Shown piece by piece: positions 15,590 to 26,717 of a DNA stretch of 64,000 bases. The stretch spans positions 1 through 64,000 of the forward strand of contig JAFTPD010000020.1 in NCBI GenBank assembly GCA_017463485.1, in the 5' to 3' direction. The position numbers were made by a program, and so were the translations under genes. The notes beneath the pieces are model-generated. The model was not told the DNA's origin. It searched no databases and worked only from the letters and a program-made list of their open reading frames with translations. The stretch's first letter is position 1; each line of letters opens with the position of its first letter. The DNA comes from Clostridia bacterium. GTDB lineage: Bacteria > Bacillota > Clostridia > Oscillospirales > CAG-272.

Positions 15590-16468
15590 TTATTTGCGTT
15601 TATAGATAAAGAAATCGAAGGACACACGGGTGCGGAGCGTATCGCAAGCCGACAGGCGCGCCTTGCCGTCCGTGCTTGTTCTCCAATAATAAGGTGTCAT
15701 GGAAAACAGGGATTCGATATCCTCTTTTCCCGTTGCCGTGATCTCAAAGCTTGAATTGCGGCACTCGCACAGCTCAAAATACTCCTCCGTGGGCAAGTCC
15801 TTTCGGGTGTCGTTGAGATATGCGTCGTCGTATATCACTTGCTTCATTTCAAGCAGGTGGTCCTTGCCCGCCGCCGCGACTATCAGGACACCGTCACGCT
15901 TCAGCACGCGGGCATATTCCTCGGCACAGCAAGGAGCGAAGATATTCACCACGCAATCGGCGCATCCGTCGCGAAGCGGCAGATCAAACACACTTGCAAC
16001 GCTGAAAAGTGTGGAGCTTTCGGTGGCGTTTCTCGCCACGCGGCTTTGCCTTGCGCCCTTTGCGGCACTATCGGCGGCAAATTTTGAAATATCCGCACCG
16101 AACACTAAAAATCCCTGCTCCGCAAGCTTATTTGAGTAATACCCCTCGCCACAGCCCGCGTCGACGAGCAAGCCGCCCGACGGCACAAGCTCCTCTGCTA
16201 TTTTACAAAGTGCATCTGCGGCGGGAGCGTAATATCCCTTACCGAGAAAGCTTTTTCTCGCGCGCACTGCCTCCTTGGAGTCACCGCCGCCACCGTTTCG
16301 TACCAACGAAACGTAGCCGCCCGCGCCTCCGTCAAAGCAATGACCGCTCGTGCAGACGAGGCTTCTCCCATCATCCGACACGCCAAATCCTTCCTTGCAA
16401 ACGGGGCAGACAAGCATTTTTTCAATTATATCCCGTGAAAGCTCATTTCTAAGGTCAAGCGCCGCCAC
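15590..16468 (-). CDS. RlmA-like 23S rRNA guanine methyltransferase
   Basis: The product is about 292 residues. The N-terminus has a zinc-binding module (CPVCKE, then CTSGHCFD near residues 20-45), as in RlmA(I/II) and TlrB, which methylate N1 of G745 or G748 in 23S rRNA. The SAM motif LLVDAGCGEGYY follows, with VNIFAPC as motif IV and the HLLEMKQVIYDD stretch typical of this family. A GTG at 16468 is preferred as start because GGAGG lies eight bases upstream; a TTG at 16483 would be the longest reading. The position modified cannot be told from sequence. Confidence 0.82.
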   Translation of the reverse strand: MAALDLRNELSRDIIEKMLVCPVCKEGFGVSDDGRSLVCTSGHCFDGGAGGYVSLVRNGGGGDSKEAVRARKSFLGKGYYAPAADALCKIAEELVPSGGLLVDAGCGEGYYSNKLAEQGFLVFGADISKFAADSAAKGARQSRVARNATESSTLFSVASVFDLPLRDGCADCVVNIFAPCCAEEYARVLKRDGVLIVAAAGKDHLLEMKQVIYDDAYLNDTRKDLPTEEYFELCECRNSSFEITATGKEDIESLFSMTPYYWRTSTDGKARLSACDTLRTRVSFDFFIYKRK

Positions 16469-16499
16469 CGTTACGTCCTCCAAAAAGGGTGTTTTTTAC

Positions 16500-16528
16500 A
16501 TTATACACTATTCTGCCTGATTTTGCAA
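16500..16528 (-). promoter_or_regulatory. Promoter of the RlmA-like gene
   Basis: Minus strand: TTGCAA (16528-16523), a 17-base spacer, and TATAAT (16505-16500), about 30 bases before the GTG start. Confidence 0.75.
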
Positions 16529-16563
16529 GTGTTATGCTTTATTTTGCGCCGTTTGCACCGCGA

Positions 16564-18285
16564 TTATTTGTTTTCCATATAATCCGCGTCAATAGGTCCG
16601 TCCGACGGCTCGGTGTCGGAGTAAATATTCAACTCAAACCAGAAGGTAGAGCCCTCGCCCACGCGGCTGTCAACTCCGTAATTCGCGCCGTGCTGCTCAA
16701 GCACGTTCTTGACTATGGAAAGTCCGAGTCCCGTACCTACCGTAGCGCGCTTATGCACCTTATCCACCTTGTAATATCTGTCCCAGATTTGCGCTATTTT
16801 ATCCGCTTCAATTCCCTCTCCGCTGTCGATAACGGATATGCGCACCCGTTTTCCGTCCTCGGATATCTGCTGACGGACGCAGACGTATTTATCCTCGCCC
16901 GTGTAGTTGATAGCGTTGTTGATAAGATTATACACCACCTGAAGCAGCATGGTCTTATCCGCAAGCACGCAAACACTTGACGTAAATCTGTATTCGATCT
17001 TGTAGCCCTCGTGCTGTGTCAGCTTTTCGTATCTGCCCATTGTAGAGCAGATAAGCTCACTCAAATCTATGACTTGAAGCTGTGGCTTCAGCGTTCCCGC
17101 CTGAAGCTTTGACAGATCAAGCATGTCGTTTACAAGCTCGGAGAGCCGACGGGTCTCGTCGATGACGACCTGAATATTTTCGGGAGTATTCTCGCCCGGG
17201 ATATCACGCATGACCTCACTGTATCCCGTTATCATAGTAAGCGGGGTGCGCAGGTCGTGCGAAATATTGGCGATAAGCTCCTTTTGCAGTCTGTCGTTTT
17301 GTGACAGCTCGTCCGCAACGCTCGCAAGCGTATCCGACAGCTCGATAACCTCACGGTAGCCGTGAGAGCCGAAATCTGCGTTATAATTTCCCTTTGCAAG
17401 ACCCTTTGCCGACTCGTTCATCTGCACTATGGGCTTGGAAATATTCTTTGAAATAATAAACGACAAAACGAGGGAGCAGATAAGAAGTATCACTGCTATC
17501 ATACCAAACTGTGTTCTCAGCATCTGCACCGTGGTGCTGAGCGGCGCCATTTCGGAGTTGAGCATGATGATATATTCGCCGCCCGCAGAATCGCGGACAA
17601 GGCGGACGTACACGGCGTTGATGCTTCGGCTTTCCGTGCCGCCCCAAGAGTGATTTATACCGTCGCTGTCGCCTGTGCCGGAAACGAGCGGGGGCATGCT
17701 CTCCTCCTCCGTCACCCCCCCATTTCCCTTATTAAAATCGGGGAGCTGAGGAAATTTTTCTGCCGTATTTTTTTCGGAAACGTACTGCTTTACAAACAAG
17801 CCGTCGTTCTCCGCCGCCATTTTATACAGGTGATTGAGATAGCTGCTGGGAATACGGTGGATTATGCAATCCCCCGAAACGTCGGCACTTGCTATCTGCC
17901 GCGCGACATCGCCGTCTATCCGAAAGACTCTCGCGCACATCAGATAATCCGTGGAATATCTGTCAACGACAGCACCGAGATCCTCACCGCCGTTCTCAAG
18001 AGAGCTGAAGATCGCGCTCTCCGCCCGCTCAAGCTCGTCGTATTTGGTCTGCTCGTAGAACTGTCCGAGCAGTCCTATCTGAAGCACCCACACCACCGCA
18101 AGCACTATAACGGTAAAGGCGACGAGGAAACCGAACACCTTCAGTGTCATTCCTATTCCGCCGCCCTTTACACACCGCGGCCCCCGACGCCCCGAGTTAT
18201 CCTCGGATGAGCGGCGGGGGTTGGATGCGCATTTTGAATTTATTAAACCTACGGTGTCATTACCGTTCTCGCGCAGCTTTGCCAT
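16564..18285 (-). CDS. Membrane sensor histidine kinase
   Basis: The product is 573 residues. A transmembrane helix at about 48-69 and a second at about 261-279 bracket a ~190-residue extracytoplasmic sensor domain. Next come a HAMP domain (~280-330), the phospho-acceptor region ANISHDLRTPLT with His343, and the ATPase domain with N-box NLINNAIN (453-460), G1 DSGEGI (487-492) and G2 GTGLGLSIV. It should autophosphorylate His343 and pass phosphate to the response regulator encoded just upstream (8-base gap). The start is uncertain: ATG at 18150 would remove 45 mostly basic residues. The signal sensed is unknown; linkage to htrA suggests envelope stress. Confidence 0.93.
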   Translation of the reverse strand: MAKLRENGNDTVGLINSKCASNPRRSSEDNSGRRGPRCVKGGGIGMTLKVFGFLVAFTVIVLAVVWVLQIGLLGQFYEQTKYDELERAESAIFSSLENGGEDLGAVVDRYSTDYLMCARVFRIDGDVARQIASADVSGDCIIHRIPSSYLNHLYKMAAENDGLFVKQYVSEKNTAEKFPQLPDFNKGNGGVTEEESMPPLVSGTGDSDGINHSWGGTESRSINAVYVRLVRDSAGGEYIIMLNSEMAPLSTTVQMLRTQFGMIAVILLICSLVLSFIISKNISKPIVQMNESAKGLAKGNYNADFGSHGYREVIELSDTLASVADELSQNDRLQKELIANISHDLRTPLTMITGYSEVMRDIPGENTPENIQVVIDETRRLSELVNDMLDLSKLQAGTLKPQLQVIDLSELICSTMGRYEKLTQHEGYKIEYRFTSSVCVLADKTMLLQVVYNLINNAINYTGEDKYVCVRQQISEDGKRVRISVIDSGEGIEADKIAQIWDRYYKVDKVHKRATVGTGLGLSIVKNVLEQHGANYGVDSRVGEGSTFWFELNIYSDTEPSDGPIDADYMENK

Positions 18286-18293
18286 ACGCTATG

Positions 18294-18986
18294 TTAATTC
18301 CCTTCAAATCGGTAGCCAACTCCGCGGAGCGTGACTATGTAAGCAGAATACCTGCCAAGGCTCTTGCGAAGCAGCTTTATATGAGTATCCAGAGTTCTTG
18401 CGTCGCCGTAAAAATCGTAGCCCCACACCTCGGTGATCAGCTTTTCACGCGAGAGGGCGATATTGCGGTTTGCGAGCATGTAAAAGAACAGATCGTACTC
18501 CTTCGGTGACATTTCCACGCGCTCGCCGTCAACGTAGACGATACGCGCCGTGACGTCCGCGCGAAGTCCGCCGCCGTCCAGCTCAACGACCACGTTTGGC
18601 TGAGCCGCCTGCGGTGCATTCTGCCTTTTGACGCGCTTCATGACCGCGTCCACGCGGAGCATAAGCTCCTTGGGCGAAAAGGGCTTTACCACGTAGTCGT
18701 CAATGCCCAGCTCAAAGCCGTTTATCTTATCGTATTCCTCGCCTCTTGCCGACAGCATGATTATAGGCGTCTGCGTAATCTTTCTTATCTCGCGGCAAGC
18801 CGAAAAGCCGTCAAGCTCAGGCATCATTATATCCATTATCACAAGGTCGAATTCCGCCGTTCTGCAAAGATGCACGGCTTCCATTCCGTCCCCTGCCTCG
18901 TATACCTCGTGTCCTTCAAACTCCGCGTATTTGCGGATTATCGCGCGAATGCGAACCTCGTCATCCACCACAAGTATGCGATACAT
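18294..18986 (-). CDS. OmpR/PhoB-family response regulator
   Basis: The product is 230 residues. The receiver domain has the acidic pair DDE near residue 9, the phospho-acceptor Asp in VIMDIMMPE (about residue 52), and the Lys in VVKPFSPKEL. The C-terminal winged-helix DNA-binding domain has MSPKEYDLFFYM and the RTLDTHIKLLRKSLG recognition helix region. It pairs with the adjacent kinase. GGGAGG precedes the ATG. It lies 24 bases after htrA, so protease, regulator and kinase form one leftward unit in that order. Confidence 0.95.
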   Translation of the reverse strand: MYRILVVDDEVRIRAIIRKYAEFEGHEVYEAGDGMEAVHLCRTAEFDLVIMDIMMPELDGFSACREIRKITQTPIIMLSARGEEYDKINGFELGIDDYVVKPFSPKELMLRVDAVMKRVKRQNAPQAAQPNVVVELDGGGLRADVTARIVYVDGERVEMSPKEYDLFFYMLANRNIALSREKLITEVWGYDFYGDARTLDTHIKLLRKSLGRYSAYIVTLRGVGYRFEGN

Positions 18987-19010
18987 ATACGTCCTCCCTT
19001 CGCGGCAAAA

Positions 19011-20561
19011 TTACGCCGCAGCTTCTAAATATTCGGGAATATATTCTCCAAGAGTTATCTCAACGTCAAACTGCTCATTCGTGCTGCTTCGGTATACGCT
19101 TACGGTAACTTTATCGCCCACGCTCATATCCCGCAGAATATCATTGATATCATCAGACGTGGAAACCTCAACTCCGTCAACGGAAATAATAAGATCGCCA
19201 TAGGCAAGCTCGTCCGTATACTCCGAGGCATAAACGTACGCTCCGACGTATCGCGAGCCGAAATAAACCATTGCCGTCTGAGACGAGGTAACGTCCACCA
19301 CCGTAAGTCCCGTGGACGCCTTGCCGCGGACGTATCTGTATTCTATAAGCTCGGATATAACGTCGTAAGCCGTGTCAATGGGAATGGCAAAGCCGAGTCC
19401 CTCGACCTCCTCGGAGGAGCATTTTGCGTTAACTACTCCGATAAGCTGTCCCGCTCTGTTGAAAAGTCCACCTCCGGAGTTACCCGGATTTATTGGCGCA
19501 CTTATCTGAAGCAGAGTCATGGGCGTGCCGTCAATAGTAATATTTCGAGCAGTCGCGCTGATAATACCGTCAGTGACCGTTCCGCCGAGCGAGCCGAGAG
19601 GATTTCCGATAGCTATAATATCCTCGCCCACCACAAGGTCAAAGCTGCAACCCAGCTCTGCCACTGTAAGGGTCATACCGTCGGGGTCTATCCATATAAC
19701 GGCAATATCCGTGTCAGCATCGCTTCCCACCAGGTATGCCGCATGCTCGCTTCCGTCCGTCATACGTACGATAATATTATCCGCGCCTTCTATGACGTGA
19801 TTGTTAGTTACAATATAGCCTTCCTTGGAAATTATAACGCCGCTTCCCGCGCCCGTCATAACGTACTGACCGACCCAGCTTGAATTTGTGACCGTTTCGG
19901 TGCGTATCTCCACCACCGAATCCGCCACGTTACTCACCACGGTAGCAACTGTATTTACGTTGCCGTCGGCAGACGTCAGCAAGTTGCCTGCCGCATCCGT
20001 TTCCACGTCCGCTCTGCCGTCGCTATTTTTATCGGCACGAAGCGGCTTTGTCTTTATTATCGTGGCCTTGTCGGGAAAATCCACGTCTGTCTGCCACTCC
20101 ACCGCGGCTTGGGTATCGGTGCTCTGCGTTCCGAGAGCCTCCGCCATATCCGTCTGCGTGCCGTCGGAATTCGAAGCCTCCGTAGTCACACCGTCATCAA
20201 TGGAAACGCTTTCCCACTCGCTCTCGGCACTTGTTTCGCCGTCATTCTTCTCTCTCTGCCCGATAGTCATAAACGTCACGAGCAGCACAGCCGTGCATAT
20301 CATCAGCACGGATACCGAAAGCAGTACGGCGGAAAGTGGGGAGAGGGGCGGTCTTTTTTGCCCGTCGGATCCGCTTGGCTGACCTGCGCTTTCAGCAGAA
20401 TGAAACGTGGTCCATTCCGAGTTCCCCTGCCCATTCATGGAATATCCGTCGCCGTCGGCGGTGTAAACGTTCTCACGCTCACCGCTCGCCTCGGCAGAAT
20501 TTATGTTGTCAATTATGTCATTTTGCTCATCAAAGCTGTCGTTACGGTTAATATCACTCAT
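19011..20561 (-). CDS. Membrane-anchored HtrA-type serine protease with PDZ domain
   Basis: The product is 516 residues. A cytoplasmic N-terminus of ~70 residues is followed by one membrane helix (~75-99), an acidic Ser/Thr-rich linker, a trypsin-like protease domain with the triad His255 (TNNHVI), Asp285 (DTDIAVI) and Ser362 (NPGNSGGG), and one PDZ domain (~405-505). This is the Gram-positive HtrA layout; such proteases degrade misfolded proteins outside the membrane. The linker holds ADKNSDGRADV at ~176-186, a Ca-binding-loop-like motif. It is the first gene of a unit with a two-component system, suggesting feedback control as in CssRS. AAGGAGG precedes the ATG. Confidence 0.93.
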   Translation of the reverse strand: MSDINRNDSFDEQNDIIDNINSAEASGERENVYTADGDGYSMNGQGNSEWTTFHSAESAGQPSGSDGQKRPPLSPLSAVLLSVSVLMICTAVLLVTFMTIGQREKNDGETSAESEWESVSIDDGVTTEASNSDGTQTDMAEALGTQSTDTQAAVEWQTDVDFPDKATIIKTKPLRADKNSDGRADVETDAAGNLLTSADGNVNTVATVVSNVADSVVEIRTETVTNSSWVGQYVMTGAGSGVIISKEGYIVTNNHVIEGADNIIVRMTDGSEHAAYLVGSDADTDIAVIWIDPDGMTLTVAELGCSFDLVVGEDIIAIGNPLGSLGGTVTDGIISATARNITIDGTPMTLLQISAPINPGNSGGGLFNRAGQLIGVVNAKCSSEEVEGLGFAIPIDTAYDVISELIEYRYVRGKASTGLTVVDVTSSQTAMVYFGSRYVGAYVYASEYTDELAYGDLIISVDGVEVSTSDDINDILRDMSVGDKVTVSVYRSSTNEQFDVEITLGEYIPEYLEAAA

Positions 20562-20653
20562 AGCGCAACCTCCTTGTGTTTGTCACCATTATAATGTCGC
20601 TTTGTGAAGGTTTAATGATGAGTTTACAAATGCTCCTTGAAAATTCTACGCTT

Positions 20654-21625
20654 TTATTTTCTCTTTTTTATTGCCAGACCGCACCAGTCGTTGTCGGTCA
20701 ACAGCTCAATAACCTCGTATCCGCAAGCATCAAACGCACGGACTACGTCGTCACAGCGGGAAGCAATAATACCCGAGGCAAGCAAAATTCCGTCGTCCTT
20801 CAAGTATTTCTCCACGTCAGGCGTCATACGGATTATGATATCCGCTACGATATTGGCGCACATAACGTCGTATTTGCCGTCGTCAAGGCTGACCTGACGC
20901 AAAAGGTCTGATGTGTCGCAGGTGATATTATCCAGCCCGCTGTCCGCGATATTCTCCCTTGCCACGCGCACCGCCATAGGGTCGATATCGTAAGCGCGGC
21001 AAAATCTTGCGCCCAGTCGGGACGCGCAGATCGCGAGTATTCCCGTTCCCGTTCCGACATCCACCATAAGATCGCCGACCTTTGCATATTTTTCAAGCAG
21101 GCGGATGCACAAACGTGTGGTTTCGTGCGTTCCCGTTCCAAACGCCATACCGGGGTCCATATTTATAACTATCTCACCGTCAGCAGGGATATATTTTTCC
21201 CACGCGGGACAGATAACTATGCGCTCACCGCACTTGATAGGCTTATAATACTGCTTCCACGAGTTCGCCCAATCCTCCTCACAAACTCCGTCGCACTCTA
21301 TCTTGCCGTGCAGTCCGAGGCTGTCAAGGCGGCTACGTATAAACGCAACGTCGTCGGTATAGCTTCTGTCGGAGGGCACGAACACGGACACCGACGCTAT
21401 TCCCTTGTCGGCGTTGAGTATTTTCTCGTCTATGAGGTCACCGTAGCAGGTATTGAGATTGGTTTCGATATCGCTGTAATCCTCTATCATGAGGTTATTG
21501 TTCACCATGCTCATCAGCGCAACGAGATCGTCAAGCTCGGGCGTGGGAACGGTCACCTTTATCTGCGTCCAATCCTTTACCTCGCCGTAATCCTCGCACA
21601 CGTAATCCTTATCAAAGCTGCTCAT
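20654..21625 (-). CDS. prmA: Ribosomal protein L11 methyltransferase
   Basis: The product is 323 residues. PrmA trimethylates several amino groups of ribosomal protein L11. The N-terminal substrate-recognition domain is followed by the SAM domain with GMAFGTGTHETTRLC, MVDVGTGTGILAI and CANIVADII, all diagnostic of PrmA. The ATG at 21625 was chosen because GGAG lies six bases upstream; the TTG and ATG further upstream overlap the dnaJ stop. PrmA next to dnaJ is the usual Bacillota order, and it closes the heat-shock block. Confidence 0.95.
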   Translation of the reverse strand: MSSFDKDYVCEDYGEVKDWTQIKVTVPTPELDDLVALMSMVNNNLMIEDYSDIETNLNTCYGDLIDEKILNADKGIASVSVFVPSDRSYTDDVAFIRSRLDSLGLHGKIECDGVCEEDWANSWKQYYKPIKCGERIVICPAWEKYIPADGEIVINMDPGMAFGTGTHETTRLCIRLLEKYAKVGDLMVDVGTGTGILAICASRLGARFCRAYDIDPMAVRVARENIADSGLDNITCDTSDLLRQVSLDDGKYDVMCANIVADIIIRMTPDVEKYLKDDGILLASGIIASRCDDVVRAFDACGYEVIELLTDNDWCGLAIKKRK

Positions 21626-21636
21626 ATCTGTCTCCA

Positions 21637-22776
21637 TCAATCGTTTTTACCGAAAAGACCCTTGAAGAACTTGGCCTTTTTAGAATAGTTCTTTTCACCG
21701 CAGCTTGCGGCAAAATCTCTGATATGTCCCTTTTGCTTATCCGAAAGTCCTCGAGGTATCTCCACGTTGACGGTAAATATCAGGTCACCTCTGCGGTTTT
21801 GGGAATTAACGTAAGGAATTCCCTTGCCTCTCAGGGTAAAGCTGCTTCCCGTCTGCGTTTCCTCGGGGATATCGAACTTGACGTTGCCTTCAAGCGTGGG
21901 TATCTCTATCTGCGCGCCGAGAATAGCCTCCGCAACCGTTAGCGGTATCTCGCAAGCGATATCGTAGCCGTCACGCACGAATATCTTATGAGGTCTTACG
22001 GCTACCTGAATGATAAGGTCGCCAGAAGCGCCGCCGTTCTTGCCCTCATTACCCTGCGAGCGAAGCGCGATGCGCTCGCCGTTGTTGATGCCCGCGGGAA
22101 TGTTGACCTTGAGGCTCTTTGATTCCTTCTCAAGTCCGTTGCCTCGGCACTTTGAGCAAGGCGTGGGGATATATTTACCCGTTCCGCGGCACTTCTCGCA
22201 GGTGGTCTTTGACTGGAAGGACATACCGCCCATGCGCTGAATAACCGTTCTTTGTCCCGTGCCGTGACAGTCGGGACAGGTCTGCGCCTGCGTTCCCTTC
22301 TCCGCACCACTTCCGCCGCATACGGAGCATTTGCAAAGACGGGTGTAGGACACGTCCTTCTTACAACCGAAAGCCGCCTCCTCAAAGGTGAGCGTTATGC
22401 GGACTCCGATATCGTCGCCGCGACGAGGACCGTTCCTTCTCTGCGCGCTGCCGCCAAATCCGCCACCGAAAATACTGCCGAATATGTCGCCAAGGTCACC
22501 GAAATCACCAAAGCCACCCTCAAATCCGCCGTATCCGCCGCCCGCCGCAGGATCAAATGCCGCCGCACCGAAGCGGTCGTACTTGTCCTTTTTCTCAGCG
22601 TCGGACAAAATAGCGTAGGCGTCGTTTATCTCCTTGAACTTAGCCTCCGCCTCCTTGTCGTCGGGATGCAGGTCGGGATGGTATTTTTTCGCCATATTTC
22701 TATATGCTTTTTTAATTGTGTCGGCGTCGGCGTTTCTGTCAACGCCAAGCACCTCGTACAGATCTCTGTCGGTCAT
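21637..22776 (-). CDS. dnaJ: Chaperone protein DnaJ
   Basis: The product is 379 residues. The J domain has the HPD motif at 33-35, which stimulates DnaK ATPase. A Gly/Phe-rich region ([18 protein letters not shown]) follows, then four zinc-binding CxxCxGxG repeats ([32 protein letters not shown]) and the two beta-barrel substrate domains. This is a full-length class A DnaJ. GGAGG precedes the ATG. It normally follows dnaK directly, but here an IbrA/IbrB-like pair lies between them. Confidence 0.98.
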   Translation of the reverse strand: MTDRDLYEVLGVDRNADADTIKKAYRNMAKKYHPDLHPDDKEAEAKFKEINDAYAILSDAEKKDKYDRFGAAAFDPAAGGGYGGFEGGFGDFGDLGDIFGSIFGGGFGGSAQRRNGPRRGDDIGVRITLTFEEAAFGCKKDVSYTRLCKCSVCGGSGAEKGTQAQTCPDCHGTGQRTVIQRMGGMSFQSKTTCEKCRGTGKYIPTPCSKCRGNGLEKESKSLKVNIPAGINNGERIALRSQGNEGKNGGASGDLIIQVAVRPHKIFVRDGYDIACEIPLTVAEAILGAQIEIPTLEGNVKFDIPEETQTGSSFTLRGKGIPYVNSQNRRGDLIFTVNVEIPRGLSDKQKGHIRDFAASCGEKNYSKKAKFFKGLFGKND

Positions 22777-22815
22777 AATTTCCTCCGATATATCAAATAA
22801 CTGCTTTTGTATTCA

Positions 22816-23349
22816 TTAAAGATCGCTGTCCGGCTCTTCCTCGGGTATCCACGCTTCGCCGAACTGCACCTCGCGGAACAATGCGGCAAGCCCCGTTATC
22901 TGCTTGAGCCTGAGTATCTCGTCCTTATCCATGCCGAGGTGGTGGGATATCCACTCGTCCGTTCTGCCAAGCTCGTGAAGCTCTTTGATTATGTTACTCA
23001 TAAGATCGACGCTATGTGAGCCGCGTGCGCGATTATGTCTTATAGTGCTTGCCATTCTGTGGTCAATAGGCTTATCTATTACCGAAACGGGCAGCATTCC
23101 GCCCTCCCGCTCGTATATATCGCGATGCTCCAGCATTACGCGATAACGGTGGAAACCGTCAACTATCACGTATATATCCTTTTGCTTGACGTAATAGCAC
23201 ACCACGGGCATGGTATATCCGTCCTCGCGGATGCTGTCGTAAAGCAGATCCATCTCGGGCGGAGCTACCGCGTTTGGGTTGTACGTATTGGGGACTACCT
23301 TTTCTATCGGTACAGCGATAACGCCGTACACGGGACTTTTATAGCTCAT
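22816..23349 (-). CDS. IbrB-like ParB/Srx-domain protein
   Basis: The product is 177 residues. The core matches the ParB/sulfiredoxin-type nuclease-like fold: VPIEKVVPNTYNPN, then YDSIREDGYTMPVVC, then YVIVDGFHRYRVML, the conserved GxxR-like segment. A following helical part (RHNRARGSHS, DEWISHHLGMDKDEILRLK) resembles ParB helix-turn-helix sequences. In E. coli, IbrB is encoded beside IbrA and the pair affects expression of Ig-binding eib genes; the biochemical role is not established. The start ATG (23349) lies within the ibrA-like gene, which overlaps it by 11 bases, so the two are translationally coupled. Confidence 0.8.
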   Translation of the reverse strand: MSYKSPVYGVIAVPIEKVVPNTYNPNAVAPPEMDLLYDSIREDGYTMPVVCYYVKQKDIYVIVDGFHRYRVMLEHRDIYEREGGMLPVSVIDKPIDHRMASTIRHNRARGSHSVDLMSNIIKELHELGRTDEWISHHLGMDKDEILRLKQITGLAALFREVQFGEAWIPEEEPDSDL

Positions 23350-24670
23350 TATCATCACCTAAATTACCGTATTTTGATTTCAACGCGGCGATACGGTTCT
23401 GTTGCTCGCGCGTCAGACCAAAGCCCATAAAGCGGCAGTTATGGTCGTTTTTAAGTATGCAATAGCACATTCGCTTCCAGCTGGGTATATCTTTCGTGGA
23501 CTTGACGTCATCCGTATCGTCGGGTATGTCGCCTACAAAGACCACCTTCTTGAGCCTTGACTTGGTATAATTGGAAACTCCGTTGATGCGGATATTATAT
23601 CCGCGCTCGCCAAGCTCCGCTATCACCTCGTCCGATAGCCCTCCGCCCGTTTTGTGCCAGAAATCTATTGAGGTTTTGAATATCCTCTCGTAATTTTTTC
23701 GCAACGTGTCTGGCAATGTGTCCAGCAAAAATCGGGTGTAGGATTCCCACGTATGTCCCTCGGGCAAGGTGAGATTTCGATATCCGAGCGCCTTGGTCTT
23801 TCCGTAAATAGCACCAAAATTCGCGCCGTTGACTCTGCCGACCAGCCGCGTCCATATTTCGGGATCGATAACGCGGTACATATTGAGGCTGTCCTTGGCG
23901 TAGTCGTTAAAGGGTGACGCCACGCGCATCTGATCTGCTCGGAGTCCCGCCTTGTAATACATATCGTAAAGGCGGTTATAATCGTAATCGAAAACGTAAT
24001 TGGCGTGCCACACGTCCGACAGCGTCCAATCATACATTGGAGATGCGGTGCAGACGTCCTTATACTGACGGCTTATCCAACAATGTCCGTCATAGTCGTG
24101 CCTTTTGTTGAGGAATCCGTTATATCTGTTGAGCGATTCCTCCGCTCTCATGCCAAGCAGACACACCGTCTTTTTGTTTCCGTGTGACAGCTTATACCAT
24201 CTTCCAAAGCGGCGGGCAAGATCCTCCTGATGCATACGGTAGGTATACGTGCTGATCGGATTATTTTTCAGATTTATGACGTAAGGATGCTCAGGCATTT
24301 TTCTGACCCACAGCTCCTCCTTTTTGTCGTCCCACGGATACCAGTACATCTCGTAGCTGCTCAGCGCCGTTCTCGTCGCGGCGGGCAGGCACACCCAATA
24401 CAGCTCCGCATTTTCTCCTTCAAGGCGCTTGAAGGTACGCTCAATATACTCCGTTGTAACGGTATACTGTGCCTCAAAGTCCTGATGGTAAACTCCGATA
24501 GTCTTATGAGGATAGTATTTTTTCTGAAAATCCAAAGTCATTTCAAGCAAAAGTCCGCTATCCTTTCCTCCCGAAAAGGACACGAAAATATTATCGAATT
24601 CCTCGAAAATATATTGGAGTCTGCCAAAAAGCGCGCTGTATACGTTTTCCTGTAAATATCTTTTTTTCAT
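23339..24670 (-). CDS. IbrA-like PAPS-reductase-family protein (DUF3440)
   Basis: The product is 443 residues. The N-terminal PP-loop SFSGGKDSG (Ser33-Ser38) is that of the PAPS reductase/N-type ATP pyrophosphatase family. The region HGNKKTVCLLGMRAEESLNR and WISRQYKDVCTASPMYDWTL follows the family pattern for the second half of the nucleotide site. The C-terminal part with MCYCILKNDHNCRFMGFG is typical of DUF3440/IbrA proteins. It lacks the ECGLH motif of true PAPS reductases, so sulfonucleotide reduction is unlikely; adenylation or pyrophosphate chemistry is plausible. It lies between dnaK and dnaJ, an unusual site. Confidence 0.82.
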   Translation of the reverse strand: MKKRYLQENVYSALFGRLQYIFEEFDNIFVSFSGGKDSGLLLEMTLDFQKKYYPHKTIGVYHQDFEAQYTVTTEYIERTFKRLEGENAELYWVCLPAATRTALSSYEMYWYPWDDKKEELWVRKMPEHPYVINLKNNPISTYTYRMHQEDLARRFGRWYKLSHGNKKTVCLLGMRAEESLNRYNGFLNKRHDYDGHCWISRQYKDVCTASPMYDWTLSDVWHANYVFDYDYNRLYDMYYKAGLRADQMRVASPFNDYAKDSLNMYRVIDPEIWTRLVGRVNGANFGAIYGKTKALGYRNLTLPEGHTWESYTRFLLDTLPDTLRKNYERIFKTSIDFWHKTGGGLSDEVIAELGERGYNIRINGVSNYTKSRLKKVVFVGDIPDDTDDVKSTKDIPSWKRMCYCILKNDHNCRFMGFGLTREQQNRIAALKSKYGNLGDDNEL

Positions 24671-24681
24671 CTGTTCCCTTC

Positions 24682-24820
24682 CGTCACTTTGTGACGAAGG
24701 GGAAGCCGCATTTAAGTCATAAATGCGGTTTCCTCCGCCTCACAAAGCCATGTCTTCAAGCTCGTCGGGGGATGCCGCGAAAACGCGGCATCCCCTCGCG
24801 TCTCCGCAAGGATTGCGGAG
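24682..24820 (-). terminator. Cluster of hairpins between dnaK and the ibrA-like gene
   Basis: Four hairpins follow the dnaK stop: CTCCGC/GCGGAG (about 24801-24820), a 12-base perfect stem 24768-24779 with 24784-24795, a 9-base stem 24706-24714 with 24720-24728, and 24682-24687 with 24691-24696. None has a clear T tract on the minus strand. They could slow transcription or stabilise the dnaK message 3' end, lowering expression of the downstream genes. Confidence 0.5.
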
Positions 24821-24832
24821 AACGTGTGATTA

Positions 24833-26662
<1,830 letters not shown>

Positions 26663-26717
26663 AATAATTTCCTCCAAAAATTTATATCGTTATATATTAT
26701 AACCTTTTAGTATATAT

